NCBI GenBank assembly: GCA_033239005.1
Contig: BSQZ01000026.1
Location: forward strand, 5,487,001-5,551,000
DNA length: 64,000 bases
Source of the DNA: Lamellibrachia satsuma
Lineage: Eukaryota; Annelida; Polychaeta; Sabellida; Siboglinidae
Reading direction: 5' to 3'
Under the pieces are notes generated by a model. The model was given only the letters and a program-made list of their open reading frames with translations. It was not told the origin of the DNA and did no database searches. Below, in pieces: positions 13,110 to 24,939 of this stretch; within the stretch, counting starts at the first letter, position 1; the number at the start of each line of letters is the position of its first letter. The position numbers and the translations under genes were made by a program.

Positions 13110-13590
13110 TGATTGAGGTTGATCTGGAGATTCTGCACATATGGCACCCAGGTTCCTATTTGATAGCTATGCAGATGTTGTTGCAACAATGTTTGATCAT
13201 GTCGCCACATGTGGCGGTCAACTGGATGTCGTTTGATGAAATGTAACTATTTTTACAGGTCATATAGGTGCTGTTACGTTAATGTTTGATAATAATTGAT
13301 GTGCCATTATTTGCACAGGTCGGTTGATAGATGATGTTGCGACAATGTTTGATGATGTGTCAGGATCTATTAAGGTTATTTTATAGATGCTGGTGTGGCA
13401 GTGTTTCAATGTGTGCCTGTATTTTAATATAGGTTATGCAAGTGTAATTATGTCAATGCTTGATGCCATATCATTATTTCAATTTGGTGTTGTTGCGTCA
13501 ATGTTTGATTATGTGTCACTATTTGTACAGGTTAGTTTATATATGCTGTTGCGTCAATGTTTGATGGTATTTGAGGTTAAGTGATTTACT
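13110..13590. repeat. Interspersed repeat with ~65-bp internal periodicity (copy 1)
   Basis: Repeated phrases of the form GTTGCGTCAATGTTTGATG, then a TGTCATTATTT-like segment and TACAGGT, recur about every 60-70 bases. The same family, in the same order and orientation, recurs at 27612-27990, so this is an interspersed element carrying internal tandem repeats. Confidence 0.75.
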
Positions 13591-13835
13591 GGTTATGGAA
13601 GCCTCCAAATTCAACGAACTGCTGGGCCGTGTCCGATGCTCATATAGTTAACCAACCATTGGCGCGACACCCAGATGGAGTTCGTCGGAATAAGAAACAG
13701 AAGAAACCTGTGCCATTCAGTAATGAGACGATTTGTTATAGAAGTAATGTTTATTTCATTTCAACACGTTTTTATTGTATAATGGATTCTCTGGGCAACA
13801 CAGCATAGAATACTTCACAATACTAAAAATGTTGT

Positions 13836-13993
13836 ACATTGGAACTTCGTTAATCCGGACATCTTGGTCCTCAGTGTATGTGTCTGGATTTGTGCGTTTT
13901 CTGGATAAACGAATACAACGATTAATTTAGAAATGATGCGCGGATGCCGAGGTTTCCGGATTACCAGAGTCCGGAGTAACGACGTTCCACTGT
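13836..13993. mobile_element. Short pogo/Tigger-like MITE
   Basis: The left end reads ACATTGGAACTTCGTTAATC and continues CGGACA. The reverse complement of the right end reads ACAGTGGAACGTCGTTACTC and continues CGGACT. These are about 25-bp terminal inverted repeats of the CAGTGGAAC...CGTTA...CCGGA type seen in pogo-like MITEs. A TA precedes the left end, while the right flank has TG, so the target duplication is not intact. Confidence 0.7.
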
Positions 13994-13999
13994 GTCGCA

Positions 14000-15180
14000 A
14001 TAGTGCAACACGCAATACTCTGAGTATCACACCCATCCCGGCTGCCCTCGTGATAACAAGATGCACGTAAATCAGCTAACGGCCAACAACAGGTTTTCCA
14101 CATGACTACCCAAAGTGTTCAGGAATGGTTCCCAGGTGAGTGCGATGGTGTCTGAAGTACTCCGCTGCATTTGAGGTTATGCAAACTTGATTCTGGAAGT
14201 CTGAACGTAGAGCTGGCACGACAGAAAGTTGCCAATTTGTCCCTGCGTGTCATCAGACCACGTAGTGTCGTCTGTAGTGACGAAAGGCACTGTGTCACCT
14301 CTCCCAGCAAGTTCTCCTGCAACACGAATCAACATCATTGGCTGGAACGGTGTTGTACTAATTTGTTTCCCCTGCGAGCGTTTGCATGTCTTGTGATGAA
14401 TGTTAAAGTTAAACCAAAGTCATGATTTTCGGCCTTTGCACCTATGAGTTATTAAAACATCACCAATTTTAATTACAATTAAGAATATCACGCCAGTAGT
14501 TTACTAGGAAAACCTTGTTGAACACACATCTTAATTTCATGGGCGGCGCCATACTGTTAGATAACACTACGTCACAAGTGCGGTATTGTGATAATATTCG
14601 CTCGCCAAATGAAAATATATTCGTATATACCTATTTCTATTCTTGCTAATAGGATATGGCCATCTTTAGTAAACCAGTCTTTTTCTGACAAAATAACACG
14701 TTTATTTGAGACTTTGCATTGACTTTTGTTTCGCTTTAATGCGTCATGGTCCAAATCTAGTTTTCTGGGATCACACTTTTATTCGTTTCCAATTGGCCAT
14801 CATCACAACTATACTAGAAGGAGAGTTGATCAAATAAACATCAAACACGCACGCACGCATGCACGCACGCACGCACATGTAAATATAGCACTGGCACAAG
14901 CGTAGAAGAACTGAATGCTGCTGGGCTGACATGGGGCACAGTGCAAGGATAGCCCAAGATAGAGAGAACTTTGGCATACCTTGTGTGCCACACCTGGGCA
15001 CGAAGAGGATAGTAATTTATAGTAATTTTTTTATGAAATGGGATGACAGAAGGAAGATGGTGGAATTATGTGGGAGTGTCAAACATTAATTTTATGACAA
15101 GTATATTTAATGTTATCAAATCATTAATACATTATATGCATTTAATTTGTTAAACCACCTTTGGCTGAAGTTCTGGACAC
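14000..15180. other. Intergenic, no gene recognised
   Basis: Open frames here (for example 14171-14425 plus) have no recognisable domains. A short (GCAC)n run sits at 14849-14878. Part of 14060-14350 might be transposon-derived, but I could not identify it. Confidence 0.35.
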
Positions 15181-15184
15181 ACCA

Positions 15185-15272
15185 AAATAAAGATTTTACA
15201 AGATTGCCATCCAAAACTACAAGCTCCAGATAGCATGTAGACAAGGAAGCCATTGGCTTATAACAAGAACTA
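15185..15272 (-). mobile_element. CR1-like LINE 3' terminus (copy b)
   Basis: The reverse complement reads AGCCAATGGCTTCCTTGTCT and ends with TTGGATGGCAATCTTGTAAA, matching the 3' untranslated end of copies a and f. Only the terminal ~90 bases are present. Confidence 0.75.
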
Positions 15273-15418
15273 GCCGAGTTGCTCAGCGTTGCACGGGAGA
15301 AAAGGCTAGAGTTTATGACTCCTTGCACTACCCAGTCAAGTTTTGGTACGACAATGCCAACTTCATGCCCTTAAAATATTATACAACTGCCGGTTTCACG
15401 AAGTGTTTGTACCATACG

Positions 15419-15556
15419 AAGGAACTTATGTGGACATTTCACATAGATCACATACCTCTGGACAACGGAAGAAAACACGCGTAGCGTTGCTAACAATTGT
15501 ACGGAACTATTGTTCTCAGTTACGTAATCTACGTCAAACGTCCACACAGGTTCCCT
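15419..15556. repeat. Inverted repeat (fold-back) of ~35-bp arms
   Basis: The left arm at 15419-15452 contains GGAACTTATGTGGACATTTC. The reverse complement of the right arm at 15522-15556 contains GGAACCTGTGTGGACGTTTG. Both continue into TAGAT(C/T)AC. As a sign of the symmetry, translating each arm outward gives the shared phrase YVIYVK-PH. It may be a small decayed MITE. Confidence 0.6.
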
Positions 15557-15824
15557 CATAATATCCCAACCCTCCGTCCCTTAGCTACGGACCCGTCTGC
15601 CCTTCTTGGAGACGGGCAAATGTCTGACGAAAACGGGTCAAAAATAAAAGGCCGGTTTTTCTTTTTACAACACTTGTATTTACGTCATTTTCTAACTGAA
15701 TCTTGGCACAGGCGCTCGGGATTCGGCAAATATTATCCGCGGCAAAATAGCGAGTAAGGCCGATCTGTATCATTTTTAAACTTGACATCGTTGGCAAATA
15801 ACGATACTCCGGCCAGTGTTTAAC

Positions 15825-15935
15825 AACATTTAACAAGATTCCCATCCAAAGCAAAGGCCCAGCTGGCAACTTTTTAATCTATGCTTAACCCGCCCTCCTG
15901 AGATATGTGTCAACCTTGTTTTTAAAGAACAAGAA
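15825..15935 (-). mobile_element. CR1-like LINE 3' terminus (copy c)
   Basis: On the minus strand it reads from AACAAGGTTGACACATATCT through the GGAGGGCGGG segment to GGGAATCTTGTTAAATGTTG, matching the ends of copies a and f. Short 5'-truncated copies like this are normal for CR1 elements. Confidence 0.75.
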
Positions 15936-16179
15936 GTTTATTTTTTGACCCCCAAAAATAACAAATAATGAAACAATAGAGATATGCATTAAAACAAATA
16001 AAATATATGCACATATATAATAATACTGGTGTGCATACATCTTTATTTGAAACCAGTATAGATAACCATAATTAATATAAAAAAAAACTTTTAATGTTAA
16101 AACAAGTAGGGATCAGTGGCTCCCATTAAGACATACTGTCGCTATCATAGGAGCCACCCCAGTTATGACTAATAATGTT

Positions 16180-19100
16180 TTTATTATTTGTTAGCCTTTT
16201 TAACTACATGTCTATCTCAATTATATAAGCATGTGGATTTTATCTGGCAGTAAGTGTTTTTTTATACCTCTTAATGTGATCAAGTGTGTGTATGTACTTG
16301 AATACTAGAGTTTCCATCCATTAATGAACAATTAGCATTGCTGATTTTGCTGACATGAATAACAGTTTGGAAGTGTACGTGTAAAAATATGTTTGCAGAA
16401 GAAAGTTTTTTGCATAAATTGTAAAGCCTCGCAGGCTATGAGTATATAACTTTTCTTTCACTATATCAGAAGTGTTGTTTATAATGAATGGCAAATTATA
16501 TTTAAGACATTTTTTGCAAATTCTCGTTTAGTTCTAGCAGTATGTATATTTTTAGAATTCCGAGTGTCATGAAAGTGTATATTAACATTTGGAGTAATCT
16601 GCCAGTTTAATAAATATACAGGTAAGTGTCTATGGATGTATTTAAAGTAAAAGTTTAATTCTTGTAACTTTAATTGATCTTCTATTAAGTTACTTGAAAA
16701 GTGGCTCAGTATGTGAATTATATCTGCTTAAAGTTATTATACGAACAGCTCTTTTCTGAATTTTAATTACTCTGTTTCCTTTGTATCCCCATGCCATAAT
16801 ACAATAGTTTATATGTGATAATATTAATGAGTTATATAAAAAAAAAATTATTTCTAGAGGCAAAACATATTTCAGCTTATTTAATATGCCAATAATTTTT
16901 GCACATTTATTAGATATTTTTTCTGTATGTTTTTTCCAATTTAAATTTGAATCCAGGGTTAACCCTAAGAAATTAAATTCATCCACTTTTTCAATATTTG
17001 TATTATCTATGTTAAGTGTAAGAGAATGTATACCTTTACTGGGGACATGAAAAATCATATATTTAGATTTAGCTTTATTTAGTGATAGTTTATTTATGTT
17101 TAACCATTCAACTTTGGAAAGTTCAGCATTTATTACAGATTCAATTGTGTTATCTTGTGTATTATCCCTAAAAGATGTTAAAGTACTAAATAATGTTGTG
17201 TCATCTGCATACATTATAAATTTAAATATGCTACTAGCTTGTGAGAAGTCATTTATATATATGATAAATAACAATGGCCCAAGGATAGAACCTTGTGGGA
17301 TACCAACTGCTATTGGAAGAATTTCAGACTTTATTACTTCATTTCAACATACTGTTTCCGATTACTTAAATATTTTTTTAACAGAAGTAGACCTGCATCA
17401 TCAATGCCATAATATCTCAATTTGTTTAATAAAATTGTGTGGTCAATTGTGTCAAAAGCTTTAGAGAGATAGAGAAATATGTTAAGTGGAACGTCATTTT
17501 TATCCATTTGCGTCACAATTCTATCTACTAGTTCTAGTGCAGCATATTCAGTTGAGTGGTTAGGTCTAAAACCGTACTGATTATCAAAAGGCAGTTTAGT
17601 ATCGTTGAAATAAGATGATAACTGAGAAAAAATTATTTTCTCTATTACTTTAGCAATCGTTGGAAGTAGAGAAATGGGCCTGTAATTTTTAAATAATGTA
17701 GGATCATCTTTCTTAAATATAGGAACTACTTTGGCAATGTTGAGTTCATCAGGAAAAATTCCTGTGTTTAACACTTGGTTTATTAATATAGTTAATGATT
17801 TAATTATAGCAGGTACAATTATTTTTATTAATTTTGAAGAAATACCATCAAATCCACAACTACTTTTTGTAGGAAGACTTTGTATAGTTTTCTTTACAGT
17901 TTCCTCCTCAATATTCTGAAATTTAAATACCGTATGTATGTGATAATTTAAATAATAACTATAATTTTTATTGCCATCATATTTAATATCATTTGCAATA
18001 GTATCTTTTTTATCTGTTATTTTATCATAATTTTCTTTAAAGAATGTTGGAAATTTGTTTTGTGTTTTTGTCTTAGAGAGAAAATCATTTATAGTTTTCC
18101 AAGTATTTCTTATATCGTTTTTGAACCGATCAAACTGTAAATAAAACATGATTCAAAATATATTTGTTTTGCTGCATGAATGTTTGTCTTCAATATTCAA
18201 TTATATGTTTTAAGGTTAATGCTAATTGTTTCATAGTTAGGTGAATTTGGGTTAGTTAATTTTAATTGTTTATAAAGTTTATCTCGGTACCGGATTGATT
18301 TTAGTAAACCCTGAGTAATCCATGTAGATTTTTTATGCTTATATTTATAAAATTTTACTAATTTACCTGGCATGTGCTTGTTTTTAGACCGTAAAATTTC
18401 TTTATATATTATATCATAATTTAAATTTGGATTAGCATTTGGGATTTTATTAAGCTTATTGTAAATGTCATGATTTAATTTCATGTCTAACATTCTGCAT
18501 TGCCTCTGTGCTTAATATATTTATTTTACATTTTAGGAGGACGTACTGTCTTTTGGGTAATGCCTAAAATCATGAAGTATGGCTGATGATCAGAGAATCT
18601 TTTAGTTAATATCCCTGCCGTACTTTCTAATACAGCTTTACCAAGTTTACAAAAAAAGTTGTCTATCAGTGTTCCGTTTGTTCTTGTAAACCTAGTGGGA
18701 AGAGTTATTTGAGGGTATAGGCTGTGTGATGTTGAGGTATCAAACAAGTTGCTATAAGTTTCATTTTCATTTATTTTGAGTAAGTTTATATTAAAGTCTC
18801 CTGCAATAATTAGCTCATGATTACTATCGTCTAATGATACTGCAGCTGATGAAAATTTATTTATAAAAGGATTTATTTGTTCATTATTTGTTCTTGGTGG
18901 TCTATATATTTTCCCAATGGTTAACGATTTTTATAAATTACCACCATTTACTTTAATTATCAGTCCTTCACAATGTTCATATATATTAAGGTTCATAACT
19001 GGTTCTGCTTTATATTTAATATCAATATATATTACTAAACCTCCTTTACTGCTACAACTTTTACCCTGAGTTATAGCGGTATATGCAACACAAACTGAGA

Positions 19101-19350
19101 AAAATCGTCGCCTTCCGCTTTCCATGACTCTTGTATACATATTGTATTAAATTTAAAATTGATACAATCTAGTTCTTCTATATATGCCTCTAGTTCACTA
19201 AATTTGGAATTTAAAGATTGTATATTTGTGCTTAAAATACTAAAATGACCTTTGTTTTTCTTAGCGAAAACATTAAACTTGTCAAAATCATAATAAGACG
19301 AGTGACGTATTATTTGTAATTCATTAATCTCAGTAGTCATTTATATCTAA
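16180..19350 (-). mobile_element. Long non-LTR retrotransposon ORF2 (endonuclease + RT), inactivated
   Basis: The minus strand shows, in order: an endonuclease N-terminus (FSILSTNIQSLNSKFSELE, then ICIQESW) near 19340-19100; endonuclease middle and end (LIIAGDFNIN, then FSDHQPYFMI) near 18830-18560; and the reverse transcriptase at 18149-16690. The RT has NYRPISLLPTIAKVIEKIIF, QYGFRPNHST, GIPQGSILGPLLF and MYADDTTLF. Motif A reads IFLYLSKAFDTIDH, where the first, catalytic Asp (FLDLSKAFD in the family) is Tyr, codon 17469-17471. A frameshift near 17335 separates motifs A and B from YADD, and further breaks lie in the endonuclease. The clade looks Jockey/CR1/L2-like. The ORF1 at 20019-20645 may belong to the same copy. 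Confidence 0.85.
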
Positions 19351-20018
19351 TATGTCACTTAAACTGTTATGTTGAATACCTCCTAAATATGATAGGAATA
19401 GTTCATCAAAGGCCATTTGACGGTACTTTCCATTATATTAATATAATTAATCCGATAAATAATATTTAATATGCTTTAAGAGATACACATTAACAATATA
19501 GTTATAACTTCCACATTTCTTAATAGCGTAATACACAGTATAGTAAGATTTGGATCAACTTCGTGAGAAATTCCAAGGAGAAAAAAAAATAGTTAACTTA
19601 GACTTATCTTTGCATAAGTTTAGCTTATTCCCAGTTATAGGGCAATATCACCAACAACAATCACCAACATACAAAATTAAAACAATATCGCTATGGTCAT
19701 ACAGCGGCAAGTATAAGCTGGTGATGTGATTCGTATAAGCCAACGTCTCTACATTGGCCAATTTTAACGACGTGAAAAAGGTGTGAAAACATTTGTGCAG
19801 TCTATTACGCAAGGCATCCAGTGTAATGTAATGTAATATGTGAATAACGTGATTAAATAAAAAATAAACTACTGTTATGGTCAAATAACAACATGTATAA
19901 GCCACGACAATCAATCGCGTGAATACAGTAGTTCACAAATAATGTCATACATATAATATATAAATGTCATACACAAATAATGCCAAAAATAATAATAATA
20001 AAAAAAATCCTCTTATGA

Positions 20019-20645
20019 TCATTTAGCGGCATGTATAAGCCAGTGTCTATGTCCAACTTCAACACCGTGTAAAGGTGTGAATAGGTTTATGCACAAATGC
20101 TTATGCATAGTGCAACTGCACAAAGTGTCAGACATTTTTCGCACGGCATCACGACGACACTCCGATTTAAATCGCACTATGACTGTGCGCGGGCGTCCCT
20201 CTGGAATAAGATGTCCAATTCTGTGCGCTCGTTCGATTTCCTCGGTTTGCATTTTGGGAATTAACTTCATGTTGTCATTTAGAATACGCAAGAGTTCCTT
20301 TTCGAGTTCTGGTGTACCAACAGCCTCTGAGATTCCTTCGAATCTCAGATTTGATCTTCTGCTATATTGTTCTAGCCTGTAATTTTGTAGTTCTAGAGAC
20401 ACTACTCTCTTTTCCAGGTCGGTTATTCTATTTTCTTTCTGTTCAATTTCTTTGTATAACTGTTCAATCTTTGCAGTAAGTAAGTCAAGCTTATCAGAAA
20501 GTTCCTGTGGATATAAACTTTTTTCAAAATTTTAAGAACATCATGGTCTGAGAGAATTTCAGCGAAAGCTACCTTTAGCACATCAACATCCAAGCCACTG
20601 ACATGTGTGGCAGTGGCAGAGCTGCCCTTCTGTTGGCCGGGCATC
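20019..20645 (-). pseudogene. LINE ORF1-type nucleic-acid-binding protein fragment
   Basis: The minus strand reads a start region MPGQQKGSSATATHVSGLD, then after a frameshift near 20510 a coiled coil (KIEQLYKEIEQKENRITDLE). This is followed by LELQNYRLEQYSRRSNLRFE, IERAHRIGH and RPRTVIVRF. The pairing of a coiled coil with a SRRSNLRFEGI...IERAHRIG domain is the L1-ORF1p-like (transposase_22) architecture used as ORF1 in several LINE clades. It lies upstream of the ORF2 at 16180-19350 on the same strand, with about 670 bases between, consistent with one element of about 4.5 kb. Confidence 0.7.
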
Positions 20646-20894
20646 TCTCAGGTGTGCCTTGCTGAACAGGTGTTGCCTGTAAATGTGATCACTCAACCGA
20701 AACAAGTAGCAACAGAGAAAAAACGGCCTCCTACCATATGTAAACCTTTCATATGACTGCCCAGTCACATCACCGCATTCTCCATCTTCCAGCAGAGCAA
20801 CCCTTGCCCAAACAAAGACCAAAAAGACGTCTAATTTCACTTAAAACTACACACTTTTTCCCCAGTCATCGAAACATGTCAGCACGCTGCAGCC

Positions 20895-21090
20895 ATCTTT
20901 GGTTTGTTATATTCACGCTGCTACCAGTTACACAGTCTGTAGCCAATTTGTTCCATTCATTGATTGTCCTCTGTGAGAACGAGTACATCCTGATATCCTA
21001 TCTACACTGATCCTTTACTAATGTTACCTCATGTCCTCTAGTTCTATCGCGATTGCAGTCGATTTCGCCGTCGAAATAGACTCGTATCCA
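20895..21090 (-). mobile_element. CR1-like LINE fragment (copy d)
   Basis: The reverse complement encodes the same region as copy f: the segment around ATGAATGGAACAAATTGGCT, preceded by TTCTCACAGAGGACAATCAA and the AGAACTAGAGGACATGAGGT piece. It lacks the extreme 3' tail. Confidence 0.75.
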
Positions 21091-21144
21091 GGCTTTGATT
21101 TTGAATGTGATTCTAATCACATTTGTTCACGTTAGACACACTTG

Positions 21145-21147
<3 letters not shown>

Positions 21148-21187
<40 letters not shown>
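21148..21187. repeat. (TA)n microsatellite
   Basis: About 40 bases of pure AT alternation, downstream of the HAUS2 exons. Confidence 0.95.
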
Positions 21188-21192
<5 letters not shown>

Positions 21193-21966
21193 TCTAGTTA
21201 TTTCACGAAATGCTTGAGTGAAACAGTCATTTCGCATAATGCCTAAACATGTCAGTCATTACGCGAAATTACAGATTACGCAGATTGACTGTAACACATA
21301 TATATAAGGTGTTGCAAGCATTTCTTCCATGTTTATGTATTTAAAATAAAGTTCCAAATTACTTTTCACCAACCTTCATTTGTAGGCTCTTCATTTATTA
21401 TGTAGTTTTGACCATATATTATTTTTTTTTAAGTATTTTTCATTATCATGTCACGTTTTCGCCTTATTGATTTTGAACAAGGCTTTTAGTCAGAATTAGA
21501 TGTATGCAAAGTTGACTAATGTACGTGCGATAACAACATAGCTGCACAGATAGCAAGACTTGATTATGCTAGTAATGGCTGTAACTGGCGAAAGAGGAAT
21601 TGGCTTATCATTAAAAGACCTTATTTGCCCAATAATGTTTGTCACTGGCTCAACTGGCATTGGCTTACCAGTGAAAAAACACATTCAGTGAAAACACTTA
21701 ATTGGACTAATAATGGCTTACACAGAAGCTGTTCGCGCACTGAAGGTAAACTTGTTTTACTTCAAGATTGGCAAAAATGTATATCTGGCTAAGGGCCTGT
21801 GACCCTGAGGAATTCTCAAATTTGTTAAATGCGTGAACTATCCCCATGGGCCCCTGGGTATGCCTAAAAAATTTAAACTCCATGCAAAACTGAGGGAGAT
21901 ATCACAATCAGGGTATAGAGTAAGAGTCACAGAACAGAAGTATGGCCATTGTCTGACCCCACTCAC

Positions 21967-24893
21967 CAGCTGGCCATCTGTGAAATCGTTCTTCTCCTTG
22001 GAGAGACTGTCAAAGTCACTAAGCTGCTTCGACAGGTCAGACAAAATAGGTACTAGTCGGGGTATCACGTCACTTGCATACCTGGACAGGTGAGAAGCAG
22101 GACATCAGTGCAACATGTCTACTGCATTTGTATAATGCTGAGTTCAAATGTGCTCGTAATTAGCATGAATACGAGTTTTCAACATGTAAATAGAATTCAT
22201 GAACCCGTCAATCCATAATTACGAGTTGCCAACTGGGGCTCCTTTATAACTTTCGAGGTCTCGACTGATAACTACAACTTGACTGGATTCATGAACTTTT
22301 TTTATAAAATTTTTATTATATACGTATATAATGTGTATGTAAATTAGTGCATATATGTATGTATATATACATATGTTTACATATTTCATTTTATCTGAAC
22401 ATGTCTGTTTGTGATTAACAACTACATAAAACTAAAATTACTTATTATTGCAAGGGTGGCCTCATGATAGCAACCAGACTGTGATCTTAGTGACAATCTC
22501 CCTGACCCATGTACGTACCTGTATTTGTATATTTTTTGCACTGTAACATAATAACTTGAATTTCTGATTTGTATTCGTCGATATCAGTATTGTATGTTTT
22601 GGTTCGTTAAATAAAATAATTTCTCTCACTTTTTATACGAGGCATCAATTCGCAGGAACTCTCCAACATATGGTTGTTGCAGTCTAGCAGCCAGTTTCTC
22701 CTTGTGCTCATCTATTGCTTGGAAGTGACTGTTCAGCTTGTCCAGCTGAGTCATCCGTCTCTCTGCAAACAACGTCCATTAGCCACAGATCGTGCCAAAG
22801 CATTACTAATTTCATGTAAACGTATTTATCCTACCACTGCAGCCACATTTTATATGTATCTTAAAGGTACATAGTCTGGTCGTTGTTATTGTCAAACCAT
22901 GTTTTACAGTATAAACTACAGAGGTTTATCTATATTTTAACATCTTGGCCACCCAAATGTGTTTGAATGAACCACAATGTTTAAACATAATTTGACCGCT
23001 GTCTGTTTACAAATATTGACCTTGCTGATCAACATGCAATGTAAACATGACATTCGGGTCAAAACGTTCAAATTAATTACATTAACACACCGTCATTCAT
23101 TAAAATACATTTTGGGTCACAGATTTACAGATGCTAGAACAGACATAGTTAATACTATATAACATGTTTTTATGGTAAAAACCATCAAACTATGTCTCTT
23201 TAAAGTAGCCAACCAGACTACATATGTAATAACATTTGTAATTAATAATAACAATAGATAACAATAATAGTAGTCATGTCATCAACAAATAAGTTGAATA
23301 AACTTTTCGAATAAACAGTTAGTCCCATATAATGCATCTGTAATTGTAAATGTATTTGTAACTGCTGTAATTGTAAATATATTAGTAATTGATGAAATGA
23401 TGTAAATGTATCTGTAATTGCTGTAATGTTCTAATTGTATTTCACTAATATAAACATATTAGAACCATAATTGTAATTGTAATCAAAAGTAACTGATTTG
23501 ATTTCATCCTTGGCTAAAATGTCAAAAATACAGATCCCAGAACAGGTGAAAGCAGGGACATCATAACATGCCAGGTTTGTGCTGGGCTAAAAATCTGTTT
23601 AGCCAATTTGGCTAAAGGATAACATTTTCTTTAGCCAAATAAAAACTTGTTCAGCTATTTTCGCATGGCCAATTTCGTATGATCAGGTGGGTTGATGCTT
23701 GGCAAGATAAACAGCTGCTGACATTTCATAAATTTTTTTTAATCTGGTGGTCCGCAGAGCTTCATGTTTTACAAGATCATGATTTTTCCAGAAATTAATA
23801 TGTTAGTTGTCTTCACATGCATCTGAAAACTTGCTTTTCAGTACAGTACAAAAGCCACGGATATCACACGAAACAATCAACTTTTATAAGTCTATAGTAT
23901 TGGATACATCACAACTGGAACAAAAACATTATCTTTGTGAGAGAATAGGACTAGTAAACACAATAGTTAGTCCACTTCGGACCTTATTAGTTTACATCAC
24001 ACATGTCCCTTAAATTTGACATAAACAATACAAAAATAAATCATTTACCAAGCAAGACAAGGTCCGTGATGTCCTTTGTTTCTTTGTCTTGTCTGTGACG
24101 CTGAATTTTCAGTTCAGCCTACAGCATCAAGTTGTAACATCAACTAACAATGGGTAAAGGTGGCATAAATTTAAAATCATTGTGTGTCTGAACAAAAACA
24201 CTGATGTTGTACTGTAGTCACATCAACACATTAGCTTTTGTTTGACACAAAAGAAATTCATTCAGAGTTCAAACATTTTTACATGCCATAAAATAGCGTT
24301 GTTCCAATTAATCCACTTTGTCAACAGTTGGTGGGTTCATCTTTCCGATCAATTGATCGACTCAAATCTTGTGTCATAGACCTATTACATAAAAAAATTC
24401 ATGCTGAATTTTTGTCTTGATCCCGAGTTATCTGAACTCGCCAGGAAACGTCCACCACAAATCTTGTCGGCAACAAAAGGTGGTGCCACATCATGAAACC
24501 TGGATAATCGAGGATAGCTAAGGCATAAAAAAGTAAAAAAAATAATTTGACTATCCTGGGGGAAAATGTTATCAAGGGTGTTTTTTCACTGATGGATTAC
24601 ATAAATGACCCCTATTCAAAGACCATCCCTAAAATGTGACCAATGGTCCGGTCATTTTGAATTTTACCCAAGATGAACGAGCAAAATATGTATGGTCACA
24701 TCTAGTAAATCCGATAAGTGCCATTAGGCAGCATCACTCTTTATGCTAAGTACCATCACATTGACTGCCCTCAAACTGATTATGTAATCGATGATTGATT
24801 GGTTTTGTCAAACCGATGATCGATTATGAAAATCAAACCGATTCTCAACACTAACAAAAATGCTGTATCTAATGCCATGGCTATAACCACACA

Positions 24894-24939
<46 letters not shown>

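Noticed and set aside
21496..21684. Possible last exon of HAUS2
   Set aside because: The frame KPMPVEPVTNIIGQIRS is built from an imperfect local repeat (TTGGCTTA(C/T)CA phrases), with no acceptor in the required phase and no similarity to the HAUS2 C-terminus.
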